This document shows positions 1-6,192 of a stretch of 9,962 bases of DNA, one piece after another. The stretch lies in contig JAUVDE010000088.1 of the NCBI GenBank assembly GCA_030595485.1, forward strand, positions 1 through 9,962, written 5' to 3'. The position numbers and the translations under genes were made by a program. Positions within the stretch are counted from its first letter, which is position 1. Each line of letters opens with the position of its first letter. The notes under the pieces were generated by a model, which did not search any database, was not told where the DNA came from, and saw only the letters and a program-made list of their open reading frames with translations. Source of the stretch: Draconibacterium sp. (GTDB lineage: Bacteria; Bacteroidota; Bacteroidia; Bacteroidales; Prolixibacteraceae).

Positions 1-1229
1 TAGCTCAAATTCTTAACTCTTTCCATTGCTTCCAATACATTTTCTCTGCCTGCAAAAGCAGAAAAACGGAAGTAACCTTCGCCGGCTGGACCAAATCCCG
101 AACCGGGCGTTCCAACAACATTTGCTTCGTTTAGTACTTTATCGAAAAAGTCCCACGAAGTCATATTATTTTTAGTTTCCACCCAAACATAAGGGGCATT
201 TTCTCCACCATAAACTTCGTAACCAATTTCAGCTAAACTGGCACGCATAATTTTGGCGTTTTCAAGGTAGTAGGCAATTACTTCGGCTACTTCTTTTTTA
301 CCTTCTTCTGTATAAATAGCAGCTGCAGCTTTTTGCACTGGGTACGAAACACCATTAAACTTGGTTGATTGACGACGGTTCCACAATGCTTTTACCGAGT
401 GGGTATTTCCAGCCGCATCAAAGGCAACTAATTCTTCAGGAATTACGGTTGTTGCACAACGTGTTCCGGTAAATCCAGCAGTTTTCGAGAAACTGCGGAA
501 TTCAATGGCTACTTTTTTAGCGCCTTCAATTTCGTATATTGAACGAGGAATTCCTTCTTCGGTAATAAATGCTTCGTAGGCAGCATCGTATAAAATAATG
601 GCATTGTTCTCAATGGCAAAATCCACCCACTTTTTCAATTCTTCTTTCGAAGCAACTGTTCCGGTTGGGTTATTCGGGTAGCATAAGAAAATTAGGTCTG
701 GAGATTCGCTTGGCAATTCAGGAATAAAACCATTTTCTTTTGTACATGGCATATAAATAATCCCATCGTAATATCCATTTTCCTGACAATCGCCTGTTTT
801 TCCGCTCATCACAGTTGTGTCGGCATAAACCGGGTAAACCGGGTCGCAAATGGCAATTTTATTGTCGCCTCCAAAAATTTCCTGAATATTTCCGGTGTCG
901 CATTTCGAACCATCCGAAACAAAAATCTCATCAGCAGAAATATCAATTCCTTTATCCTGGTATGAGTTTTTTGCAATGACTTCACGCAAGAAAGCGTAAC
1001 CTTGCTCAGGTCCGTAACCTTTAAAGCTTTCGCCTTTTGCCATTTCGTCAACACCTTCGTGAAATGCTTTTACAACACTTGGTACTAAAGGTTGAGTAAC
1101 GTCACCAATACCCATTTTAATAACTTTTTTGTCTGGGTTTGCGTCAATAAATTCGTTTACTCTTCGCCCAATTTCCGGGAAAAGGTAGCCCGCCTGAAGT
1201 TTCAGGTAATTTTCATTAATTAATGCCAT
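1..1229 (-). CDS. dapL: LL-diaminopimelate aminotransferase (stop codon cut by window edge)
   Basis: PLP-dependent class I/II aminotransferase that converts tetrahydrodipicolinate plus glutamate directly to LL-diaminopimelate in the cytoplasm, the short route to lysine and to meso-diaminopimelate for peptidoglycan. Reading the minus strand from the ATG at 1229 gives 409 residues ending N-L-S followed by TA at bases 2-1. The last stop base lies outside the window. About 410 residues is the normal family length. Visible motifs are the GxGD-type start (KMGIGDVTQP, 38-47), YPNNPTG at 184-190, the PLP-contact segment around YDAAYEAF (214-221), the Schiff-base lysine K249 in SFSKTAGFTGTR, and the carboxylate-binding arginine R388 in YFRFS. 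The ATG is preceded by an AT-rich leader with a -7 box 36 bases upstream. Its dapL identity, rather than generic aspartate aminotransferase, rests on the SKCDTGNIQ and FRSFSKTAGFTGTRC segments. The gene is divergent from the rest of the left half. Confidence 0.95.
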   Translation of the reverse strand, partial: MALINENYLKLQAGYLFPEIGRRVNEFIDANPDKKVIKMGIGDVTQPLVPSVVKAFHEGVDEMAKGESFKGYGPEQGYAFLREVIAKNSYQDKGIDISADEIFVSDGSKCDTGNIQEIFGGDNKIAICDPVYPVYADTTVMSGKTGDCQENGYYDGIIYMPCTKENGFIPELPSESPDLIFLCYPNNPTGTVASKEELKKWVDFAIENNAIILYDAAYEAFITEEGIPRSIYEIEGAKKVAIEFRSFSKTAGFTGTRCATTVIPEELVAFDAAGNTHSVKALWNRRQSTKFNGVSYPVQKAAAAIYTEEGKKEVAEVIAYYLENAKIMRASLAEIGYEVYGGENAPYVWVETKNNMTSWDFFDKVLNEANVVGTPGSGFGPAGEGYFRFSAFAGRENVLEAMERVKNLS

Positions 1230-1265
1230 ATCTGTCTATTTTTTATGAATTTCTATTTCGAACCC

Positions 1266-1273
1266 CAAATATA
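1266..1273 (-). promoter_or_regulatory. dapL: Putative -7 promoter box for dapL
   Basis: The minus strand reads TATATTTG, matching the Bacteroidota TAnnTTTG -7 consensus, 36 bases upstream of the dapL ATG. No TTTG is present at the expected distance for a -33 element, so the upstream half is weak or diverged. The assignment rests on position and motif only. Confidence 0.5.
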
Positions 1274-1425
1274 AAAAATAATAGCCGCCTTACTTTTTTG
1301 AACATGAGCTGCTTAAAGCTTATTTAGATTTATTTAATGCAAGATGGCTTTTGATGTTTGCAGTTTAGAGAACTTACCTCAAATATTTAGGACTAATGAG
1401 ATATTTACGAAACGTTAAGAATGAA

Positions 1426-1504
1426 ACCATTAAGACTCGAAGAGCACAAAGAAAAATCAATGTCCTAATACAAAAATCCTTTGTGTCCTTTGTGTCTTGA
1501 TGGT
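1426..1504. repeat. Imperfect inverted repeat, CACAAAG/CTTTGTG type
   Basis: The left arm 1426-1451 (begins ACCATTAAGAC, ends CACAAAG) pairs with the right arm 1479-1504 (begins CTTTGTGTCC, ends TTGATGGT) at 21 of 26 positions, around a 27-base loop. The right arm itself contains two tandem CTTTGTGTC units. From memory, strings of this CTTTGTGTCTTTGTG type are scattered through intergenic regions of many Bacteroidota genomes, so this is probably a decayed copy of a dispersed non-coding repeat. It could also act as a hairpin in a transcript. Confidence 0.6.
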
Positions 1505-1569
1505 ATTCTGAAATTTATGTCATTTCAAATAATGTGAGAAATCGGTTCAAGATTAATAGCTGACTATAA

Positions 1570-2022
1570 ATGAATCTCTATCTTTATCGCATGCGCTACA
1601 AAATACCCATTGAAATTATTGAGTTAGAATCGGATAATTTCCATCTGATTATAAGTTCTGTTTTTGCTGATGAAACAAAAGGGAATTGGGTGATAGACAC
1701 AGGTGCCTCAAAATCGGTTTTCGATAAAAATCTGGCAGAATATTGTTTGATTAGTGAAGATGAAACTGAAGAATTACATTCGGCAGGTATTTCTGATAAG
1801 CCAATGACAACAAGTTTAGGATACATGAAACCTTTTAGGTTTGGAAAGTTTGAGGTTGAAAACATGAAGGTGGCATTATTGGATATGGCACACATAAATG
1901 AATTGTATTCAAAAGTTACCAATTTAAAGATTTGTGGTTTGCTCGGTAGCGACTTCTTATTGAAACACAAAGCTGTTATTGACTATAAACGAAAGCGACT
2001 GGTTCTGTCTGGAATTCCATAA
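1570..2022 (+). CDS. Retropepsin-like aspartic protease domain protein
   Basis: A small, soluble, 150-residue protein with the fold signature of single-domain retropepsin-like aspartyl proteases. It has the catalytic motif V-I-D-T-G-A-S (41-47, D43), a conserved aspartate and histidine in the middle (LLDMAHIN, 103-110), and the second hydrophobic-glycine motif CGLLGSDFLL (122-131), followed by a strand ending in VIDYKRKRLVL. Such proteins act as homodimers, each monomer giving one Asp, so one DTG is expected. No signal peptide or membrane segment is seen, so it is probably cytoplasmic. Substrates of the bacterial family are mostly unknown. The start is uncertain: ATG 1570 has an A-rich leader, but the second ATG at 1591 begins just before KIPIEIIEL, where I would expect family members to start. 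No partner gene is apparent. Confidence 0.8.
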   Translation: MNLYLYRMRYKIPIEIIELESDNFHLIISSVFADETKGNWVIDTGASKSVFDKNLAEYCLISEDETEELHSAGISDKPMTTSLGYMKPFRFGKFEVENMKVALLDMAHINELYSKVTNLKICGLLGSDFLLKHKAVIDYKRKRLVLSGIP

Positions 2023-2065
2023 AACACTGTATTTAAATAGAATGCCATTAAATAGCATCGTCATT

Positions 2066-2096
2066 TTTGGAAACCTGAATTGTTTGGGTATATTTG
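2066..2096 (+). promoter_or_regulatory. TTTG-N19-TATATTTG promoter
   Basis: TTTG at 2066-2069 is followed by exactly 19 bases and then TATATTTG at 2089-2096. This matches the Bacteroidota housekeeping consensus (-33 TTTG, 19-21 base spacer, -7 TAnnTTTG). Transcription would start near 2101-2105, after the first possible ATG of the next frame (2042) but before the TTG at 2117 and the ATGs at 2159 and 2165. It therefore argues for a shorter protein. The promoter could also supply secDF. Confidence 0.6.
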
Positions 2097-2116
2097 CTCC
2101 GCTTAAAATTTATAGG

Positions 2117-2521
2117 TTGAATATTAAAATAGACTTAACAAAAAGATTATTGGTGCGCATGGCTATGTTTATAGCTATTGTTGGCGTTGCCGTTTTGCTC
2201 GATGTTTATCTTGATAACAACCCTGCAGAGCTTGAAAATATTCAGGCACAAAATGAAGCGCAAACCAAAGACCCGGGAGGTGTTTATTTAATTGCACAAA
2301 CCGGAACATTTGGTGTAAAAACTTCATTTCAAAAATCTCAAACTCGTAAGTTGCAGGTTCAATCACACGATAAATTTTTAAGGAAATACCACCAAATTAG
2401 AAACATTGAGGTATTAAAGGCTGAAGTGCAACCACAAACCGCACCTATCATTCAGTCGTACCACTATTTGGTTTTTCAGAATTATTTTTTCACCCAACCC
2501 GACGAAGATCCTCTGGGCTAA
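2117..2521 (+). CDS. Uncharacterised small protein with one N-terminal membrane segment
   Basis: I do not recognise the family. From a TTG at 2117 it has 134 residues: a short basic cytoplasmic start (NIKIDLTKRLLVR), one hydrophobic segment MAMFIAIVGVAVLLDVYL (about residues 15-32), then a polar region of roughly 100 residues that would lie in the periplasm and ends in an acidic tail (QPDEDPLG). It has no cysteine, so it is not a lipoprotein. The start is inferred. The open frame extends left to 1979, overlapping the previous gene, and an ATG exists at 2042, but both lie upstream of the promoter at 2066-2096. ATG 2159 is the other option, though it would remove the positive residues before the membrane segment. 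It sits 128 bases before secDF on the same strand, and whether it relates to export is unknown. Confidence 0.6.
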   Translation: MNIKIDLTKRLLVRMAMFIAIVGVAVLLDVYLDNNPAELENIQAQNEAQTKDPGGVYLIAQTGTFGVKTSFQKSQTRKLQVQSHDKFLRKYHQIRNIEVLKAEVQPQTAPIIQSYHYLVFQNYFFTQPDEDPLG

Positions 2522-2649
2522 TTATTCTCCTTTATTTCTATTATTATAAGGGATTGAGTGTTGTTCTAACGCTCAGGAATTCAGCATGAATTCAATCATT
2601 TTCAATTAGATATTATTCAAAATTAAATAAACATTTAAATTAAATTCAA

Positions 2650-5600
2650 ATGCAAAACAAAGGTGCAATTTTAACATTTGCAATTCTGTTGGCTGCTGTT
2701 TGCTTTTACCAGTTATCATTTACCTGGGTATCGAAGCAAATTGAAAAAGATGCCATCGAATATGCACAAGGTAATCCGGAACTAGAATTCCAATACCTTG
2801 ATTCAATGAAAAGTGAAGTAGTTTACAACTTCCTTGGCTTGAAAAAATTTACATTCAAAGACGTTCGCGAATTAGAGATGAACTTGGGTCTTGATCTTAA
2901 AGGAGGTATGAACGTTACCCTTCAGGTTGAAGTGAAAGATATTGTTCGTGCTATGTCGAATTACAGCGACGACGAGACTTTTAATAAAGCTTTAGATCAG
3001 GCTTCTGAGTCGCAAAAAAACTCTCAATCAGATTTTGTTACATTGTTTGGTAAGGCTTTCGAAGAAATTGATCCTAATGCAAAATTGGCTTCAGTTTTTA
3101 ACACGCTTGAGCTTCGCGATCAAGTTAACTTTAATACCAGTAACTCAGATGTTCTGAAAATTATTGACGAACAAACTACTGCTGCTATTGACAATGCATT
3201 TAACATTCTTCGTACTCGTATCGACCGTTTTGGTGTTGCACAGCCTAATATTCAGCAGTTGCAAACCAAAGGGCGTATTCTAGTTGAGCTACCTGGAGTA
3301 AAAGACCAAAACAGGGTTCGTAACCTATTGCAAGGAACTGCAATGTTAGAGTTCTGGGAAACTTATGAAAACCAAGAGGTTTATCCATTTATGATTCAGG
3401 CAAATGCCAAAATTAAAGAAATGGAAACTTCAACTGTTGAACCTGCTGCAACAGAAGAAGCTGCTGAAGAAGTTGCAGTTGCAGACACAGCTGCCGAAGG
3501 TGAAGCTTCGTTATTAGACGAATTAGAAGCCGGTTCTGAAACCGATTCTACCGCTGGTATTGATGGTTTAGATGATTTTAAAGCGCAGTATCCATTATTT
3601 GCTTTATTAAATCCAAGCACCGACCAAACAGGTCAGTTATTTCCTGGTCCATCAATTGGTATGGCTCATGCAAAAGACATGTCGAAAGTAGATGCTTACT
3701 TGAATAACCCACAGGTGAGAAGCATCTTCCCACGCGATATGCAATTTAAATGGACAGCAAAGTCGGTTGATGAAGCTGGTACTTACTACCGTTTAATTGC
3801 TTTAAAAGTTACAACTCGTGACGGACGTGCTCCACTTGATGGAGACGTAATTACTGATGCTCGTCAGGGCTTCGACCAGTTTGGTTCGAATCCTGAAGTG
3901 TCGATGCAAATGAATAGCGAAGGTGCTAAAGTTTGGCAACGTATGACCAAAGAAAACCTTGGCAAATCTATCGCTATTGTTTTAGACGGTTATGTTCGTT
4001 CTTTCCCAACTGTAAATGGCGAAATTCCTGGTGGACGTTCAAGCATTTCTGGTTTAGAAAGTATTGAAGAGGCGAAAGACCTTGCAAACGTACTGAAGTC
4101 GGGTAAAATGCCGGCTGCAGCTCATATTATTCAAGAAGATATTGTTGGTCCTTCATTGGGTCAGGAAGCTATTGACAGCGGTTTAATTTCGTTTATTATT
4201 GCTTTTGCCCTTGTATTGGTTTACATGTTGTTCTTCTATAGTAAAAATGCAGGTTTGGCAGCAAATGTTGCTCTTATTGCCAACATGTTCTTCATTTTCG
4301 GAATTCTTGCTTCATTAGGTGCTGTTCTTACTTTGCCTGGTATTGCCGGTATTGTTCTTACAATAGGTATGTCGGTTGATGCGAATGTGCTTATTTACGA
4401 AAGGGTTCAAGAAGAATTAAGATCGGGTAAAGGCGTTAAATTGGCTATTGCTGATGGTTACAAAAATGCTTACTCTGCAATTATCGATGGTCAGGTTACT
4501 ACATTATTAACAGGTGTGGTTCTTTATTTATTCGGTTCGGGTCCTATTAAAGGTTTTGCTACCACACTTATCGTAGGTATCCTAACTTCTCTTTTCTCAG
4601 CAATTTTCTTAACTCGTTTAATTTTCGAATGGCAATTGAAAAAAGGTGGACGTATTTTGTTTACTTCAACTAAAACTGAAAATTGGTTACGTAATACAAA
4701 AATCAAATTCCTTGAGAAAAGAAAAATGTTCTACGTTATTTCTGGAGCATTCATTCTTCTTTCTATCGGTTCATTTTTTGTTCGTGGTTTAAACTATGGT
4801 ATCGACTTTCAAGGTGGACGTACTTATGTTGTTCGTTTCGAAGAAAATGTGAAAGTTGCAGATGTGCAAGATGCATTGGAAGTTGTATTTGATGCAGCTC
4901 CTGAAGTAAAAACATTTGGTGAAAACAACCAGGTTCGAATTACTACCGATTTTAAAATCGATGATAATAGCGAAAATATAGATAACGAAGTTGAAGCATT
5001 GTTAATGAAAGGTCTACAGGATGGTGGATTTATTGACAAGAGCGTTTCGTTGGAACAATTTACGGATGATTACCAGTTAAGTTCACAAAAAGTTGGACCA
5101 ACTATTTCGGATGATATTCGTAAAGACGCAGCCATTGCAATTGTATTCTCGTTAATTATTATTTTCCTATATATTTTAGTTCGTTTCCGTGATTGGCAAT
5201 ATGGTTTAGGAGCTGTCGCTGCATTAGCGCACGACTCATTAATTGTATTGGGTATCTTCTCATTATTGTATGGATTCCTTCCATTCTCGTTAGAAATTGA
5301 TCAGGCATTTATTGCGGCAATTCTTACGGTGGTTGGTTATTCGATTAACGATACTGTGGTAGTATTTGACCGTATTCGAGAATTTATTGGCTTGCATCCA
5401 AAACGCGATCGTGAAGAAAATGTTGACCTTGCGCTAAACAGCACATTACGTCGTACATTTAGTACTTCATTGTCAACGTTTGTTGTATTGTTAGCCATCT
5501 TCTTATTTGGTGGAGCTACCATTCAAGGATTTACGTTTGCATTGCTTATCGGTGTAATGGTAGGAACTTACTCATCGTTATTTATTGCAACACCAATTGC

Positions 5601-5652
5601 TTACGATACACGTAAACGTATTGCTCAAGTAGTTGCTAAGCGTAAAAAATAA
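2650..5652 (+). CDS. secDF: Protein translocase subunit SecDF (fused SecD and SecF)
   Basis: Inner-membrane component of the Sec pathway that uses the proton gradient to pull translocating proteins into the periplasm. The single 1000-residue chain carries SecD (about 1-665) then SecF (about 690-1000), the usual Bacteroidota arrangement. Twelve membrane segments can be seen: one at 5-27, five at 510-660, one at 694-712 and five at 826-983. SecD landmarks are GLDLKGGMNV (80-89), the P1 domain including LRTRIDRFGVAQPNIQ (187-202), and GMSVDANVLIYERV (573-586). SecF landmarks are YGIDFQGG (716-723) and GYSINDTVVVFDRIRE (896-911). The likely proton-path residues D577, D901 and R935 (in LRRTFSTSLS) are all present. 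An Ala/Glu-rich acidic stretch lies at about 260-301 inside P1. ATG 2650 follows a very AT-rich leader. The gene ends in a hairpin and appears transcribed alone or with the small gene before it. Confidence 0.97.
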   Translation: MQNKGAILTFAILLAAVCFYQLSFTWVSKQIEKDAIEYAQGNPELEFQYLDSMKSEVVYNFLGLKKFTFKDVRELEMNLGLDLKGGMNVTLQVEVKDIVRAMSNYSDDETFNKALDQASESQKNSQSDFVTLFGKAFEEIDPNAKLASVFNTLELRDQVNFNTSNSDVLKIIDEQTTAAIDNAFNILRTRIDRFGVAQPNIQQLQTKGRILVELPGVKDQNRVRNLLQGTAMLEFWETYENQEVYPFMIQANAKIKEMETSTVEPAATEEAAEEVAVADTAAEGEASLLDELEAGSETDSTAGIDGLDDFKAQYPLFALLNPSTDQTGQLFPGPSIGMAHAKDMSKVDAYLNNPQVRSIFPRDMQFKWTAKSVDEAGTYYRLIALKVTTRDGRAPLDGDVITDARQGFDQFGSNPEVSMQMNSEGAKVWQRMTKENLGKSIAIVLDGYVRSFPTVNGEIPGGRSSISGLESIEEAKDLANVLKSGKMPAAAHIIQEDIVGPSLGQEAIDSGLISFIIAFALVLVYMLFFYSKNAGLAANVALIANMFFIFGILASLGAVLTLPGIAGIVLTIGMSVDANVLIYERVQEELRSGKGVKLAIADGYKNAYSAIIDGQVTTLLTGVVLYLFGSGPIKGFATTLIVGILTSLFSAIFLTRLIFEWQLKKGGRILFTSTKTENWLRNTKIKFLEKRKMFYVISGAFILLSIGSFFVRGLNYGIDFQGGRTYVVRFEENVKVADVQDALEVVFDAAPEVKTFGENNQVRITTDFKIDDNSENIDNEVEALLMKGLQDGGFIDKSVSLEQFTDDYQLSSQKVGPTISDDIRKDAAIAIVFSLIIIFLYILVRFRDWQYGLGAVAALAHDSLIVLGIFSLLYGFLPFSLEIDQAFIAAILTVVGYSINDTVVVFDRIREFIGLHPKRDREENVDLALNSTLRRTFSTSLSTFVVLLAIFLFGGATIQGFTFALLIGVMVGTYSSLFIATPIAYDTRKRIAQVVAKRKK

Positions 5653-5656
5653 TATA

Positions 5657-5690
5657 ATACCAAATGCACATTTTAATGTGTTTTTGGTAT
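5657..5690 (+). terminator. Hairpin after secDF, likely terminator
   Basis: The arms 5657-5672 and 5675-5690 pair at 14 of 16 positions around a two-base loop (ATACCAAA...CACATT / AATGTG...TTTGGTAT). It starts four bases after the secDF stop. The stem is AT-rich and there is no downstream T-run, only Ts inside the right arm, so it is not a classical intrinsic terminator, but its position suits an end-of-transcript structure. Confidence 0.6.
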
Positions 5691-5734
5691 ACATAAACAG
5701 ATTGTTTAAGTTTTAAATAATCTATATGATAATC

Positions 5735-5870
5735 AGAAGTCGGAAGACTGAAGCCGAAGGTTAAATTCCTTCGATCTTCGGGCTTCCGACTTCTTGTTTT
5801 AACGAAATTCCTTCCGACTTTCGTCTTTTTACACTTTATCTTCGGTCTTCGGTCTTCCGACTTCCGACTT
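5735..5870. repeat. Block of inverted and tandem CTTCCGACTT repeats
   Basis: The left arm 5735-5760 (AGAAGTCGGAAG...) pairs with 5768-5794 (...CTTCCGACTTCT) over about 26 positions, with one indel and a few mismatches, around a 7-base loop. A second CTTCCGACTT follows at 5811-5820. A tandem run then occupies 5839-5870: TCTTCGG twice, then TCTTCCGAC and TTCCGACTT. The left arm segment 5738-5748 is also exactly complementary to 5852-5862, so alternative foldings are possible. GC content and composition differ sharply from the surrounding AT-rich DNA. From memory, repeats of this CTTCCGACTT type are dispersed in intergenic regions of many Bacteroidota. No coding capacity was found. Confidence 0.75.
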
Positions 5871-5874
5871 TTTA

Positions 5875-5882
5875 TATATTTG
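5875..5882 (+). promoter_or_regulatory. Putative -7 promoter box for the tatA gene run
   Basis: TATATTTG matches TAnnTTTG, 18 bases before the tatA ATG. The expected -33 position falls inside the tandem repeat block, which offers TTCG but no TTTG, so the upstream element is poor. If used, it would give a very short leader and drive tatA, the antiporter, lolD and the truncated gene. Confidence 0.45.
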
Positions 5883-5900
5883 TGTTCTAAAATTGAATTA

Positions 5901-6167
5901 ATGCAATATTTGTTATTCATAAGTGGTGGAGAAATTGTTTTGGTAATGCTGTTGGTCTTGCTATTTTTTGGTGCAAAGGCCATTCCCGACATTGCTAAAA
6001 CACTAGGTAAGGGAATGCGTGAATTTAAAAAAGCCACCAACGAAATTAAACGCGAAATAAACGATCATACTTCGGATATTAAGAAAGATTTAGACGACGT
6101 TTCTTCAACGGTAAAAAAAGAAACCAACAAACTTAAGGGTGGTATTACCAAACAATTTGAAGATTAA
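5901..6167 (+). CDS. tatA: Sec-independent protein translocase TatA/E family
   Basis: Pore-forming or membrane-thinning subunit of the twin-arginine pathway, which exports folded proteins across the inner membrane. It has 88 residues: a short periplasmic N-terminus, a single membrane helix (about 10-22, GEIVLVMLLVLLF), the F23-G24 hinge, and an amphipathic helix with the family pattern AIPDIAKTLGKGMREFKKATNEIKREI (27-53). A charged, probably helical tail rich in Lys and Asp follows. The acidic residue E11 at the start of the membrane helix is a feature also seen in TatB, but the hinge and helix pattern and the short length fit TatA. The ATG at 5901 is chosen over an in-frame TTG at 5880, which overlaps the promoter box and would add residues without family character. 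No tatC is adjacent. The gene lies 25 bases before the antiporter gene. Confidence 0.92.
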   Translation: MQYLLFISGGEIVLVMLLVLLFFGAKAIPDIAKTLGKGMREFKKATNEIKREINDHTSDIKKDLDDVSSTVKKETNKLKGGITKQFED

Positions 6168-6192
6168 GGTAAACTAATAAAATCTCTTTTTG

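Larger units (their letters stand above)
1230..1569. other. Divergent intergenic region between dapL and the retropepsin-like gene
   Basis: This is a 340-base AT-rich gap between divergently transcribed genes. It holds the dapL -7 box and leader at its left end and a long imperfect inverted repeat at 1426-1504. I find no open frame with coding character, no tRNA and no clear promoter for the plus-strand gene. The stretch 1300-1420 shows nothing I can assign. Confidence 0.6.

Noticed and set aside
1300..1569. Possible riboswitch or small RNA between dapL and the retropepsin-like gene
   Set aside because: A lysine-type leader would belong on the dapL side, but the dapL leader is only about 30 bases from the likely transcription start; no conserved RNA motif was seen.
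1596..1970. Minus-strand 124-codon frame antisense to the retropepsin-like gene
   Set aside because: The plus strand carries clear protease motifs; the antisense product has no recognisable pattern.
1979..2116. Extended N-terminus of the small membrane protein, including ATG 2042
   Set aside because: It overlaps the previous gene or the promoter, and its translation lacks the character of the part after 2117; kept only as an alternative start.
2577..2593. GAATTC-AGCAT-GAATTC inverted repeat upstream of secDF
   Set aside because: Only a 6-bp stem of two restriction-like palindromes that does not extend and has no T-run; too weak to call a terminator or operator.
5880..5900. TTG start giving a longer TatA
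   Set aside because: It overlaps the -7 box and adds residues (CSKIEL) outside the usual short TatA N-terminus; ATG 5901 fits better.
5636..6040. Long minus-strand open frame across the secDF end, repeat block and tatA
   Set aside because: It runs through the repeat and antisense to tatA, and its translation is low-complexity (RKPEDRR repeats) with no family resemblance.
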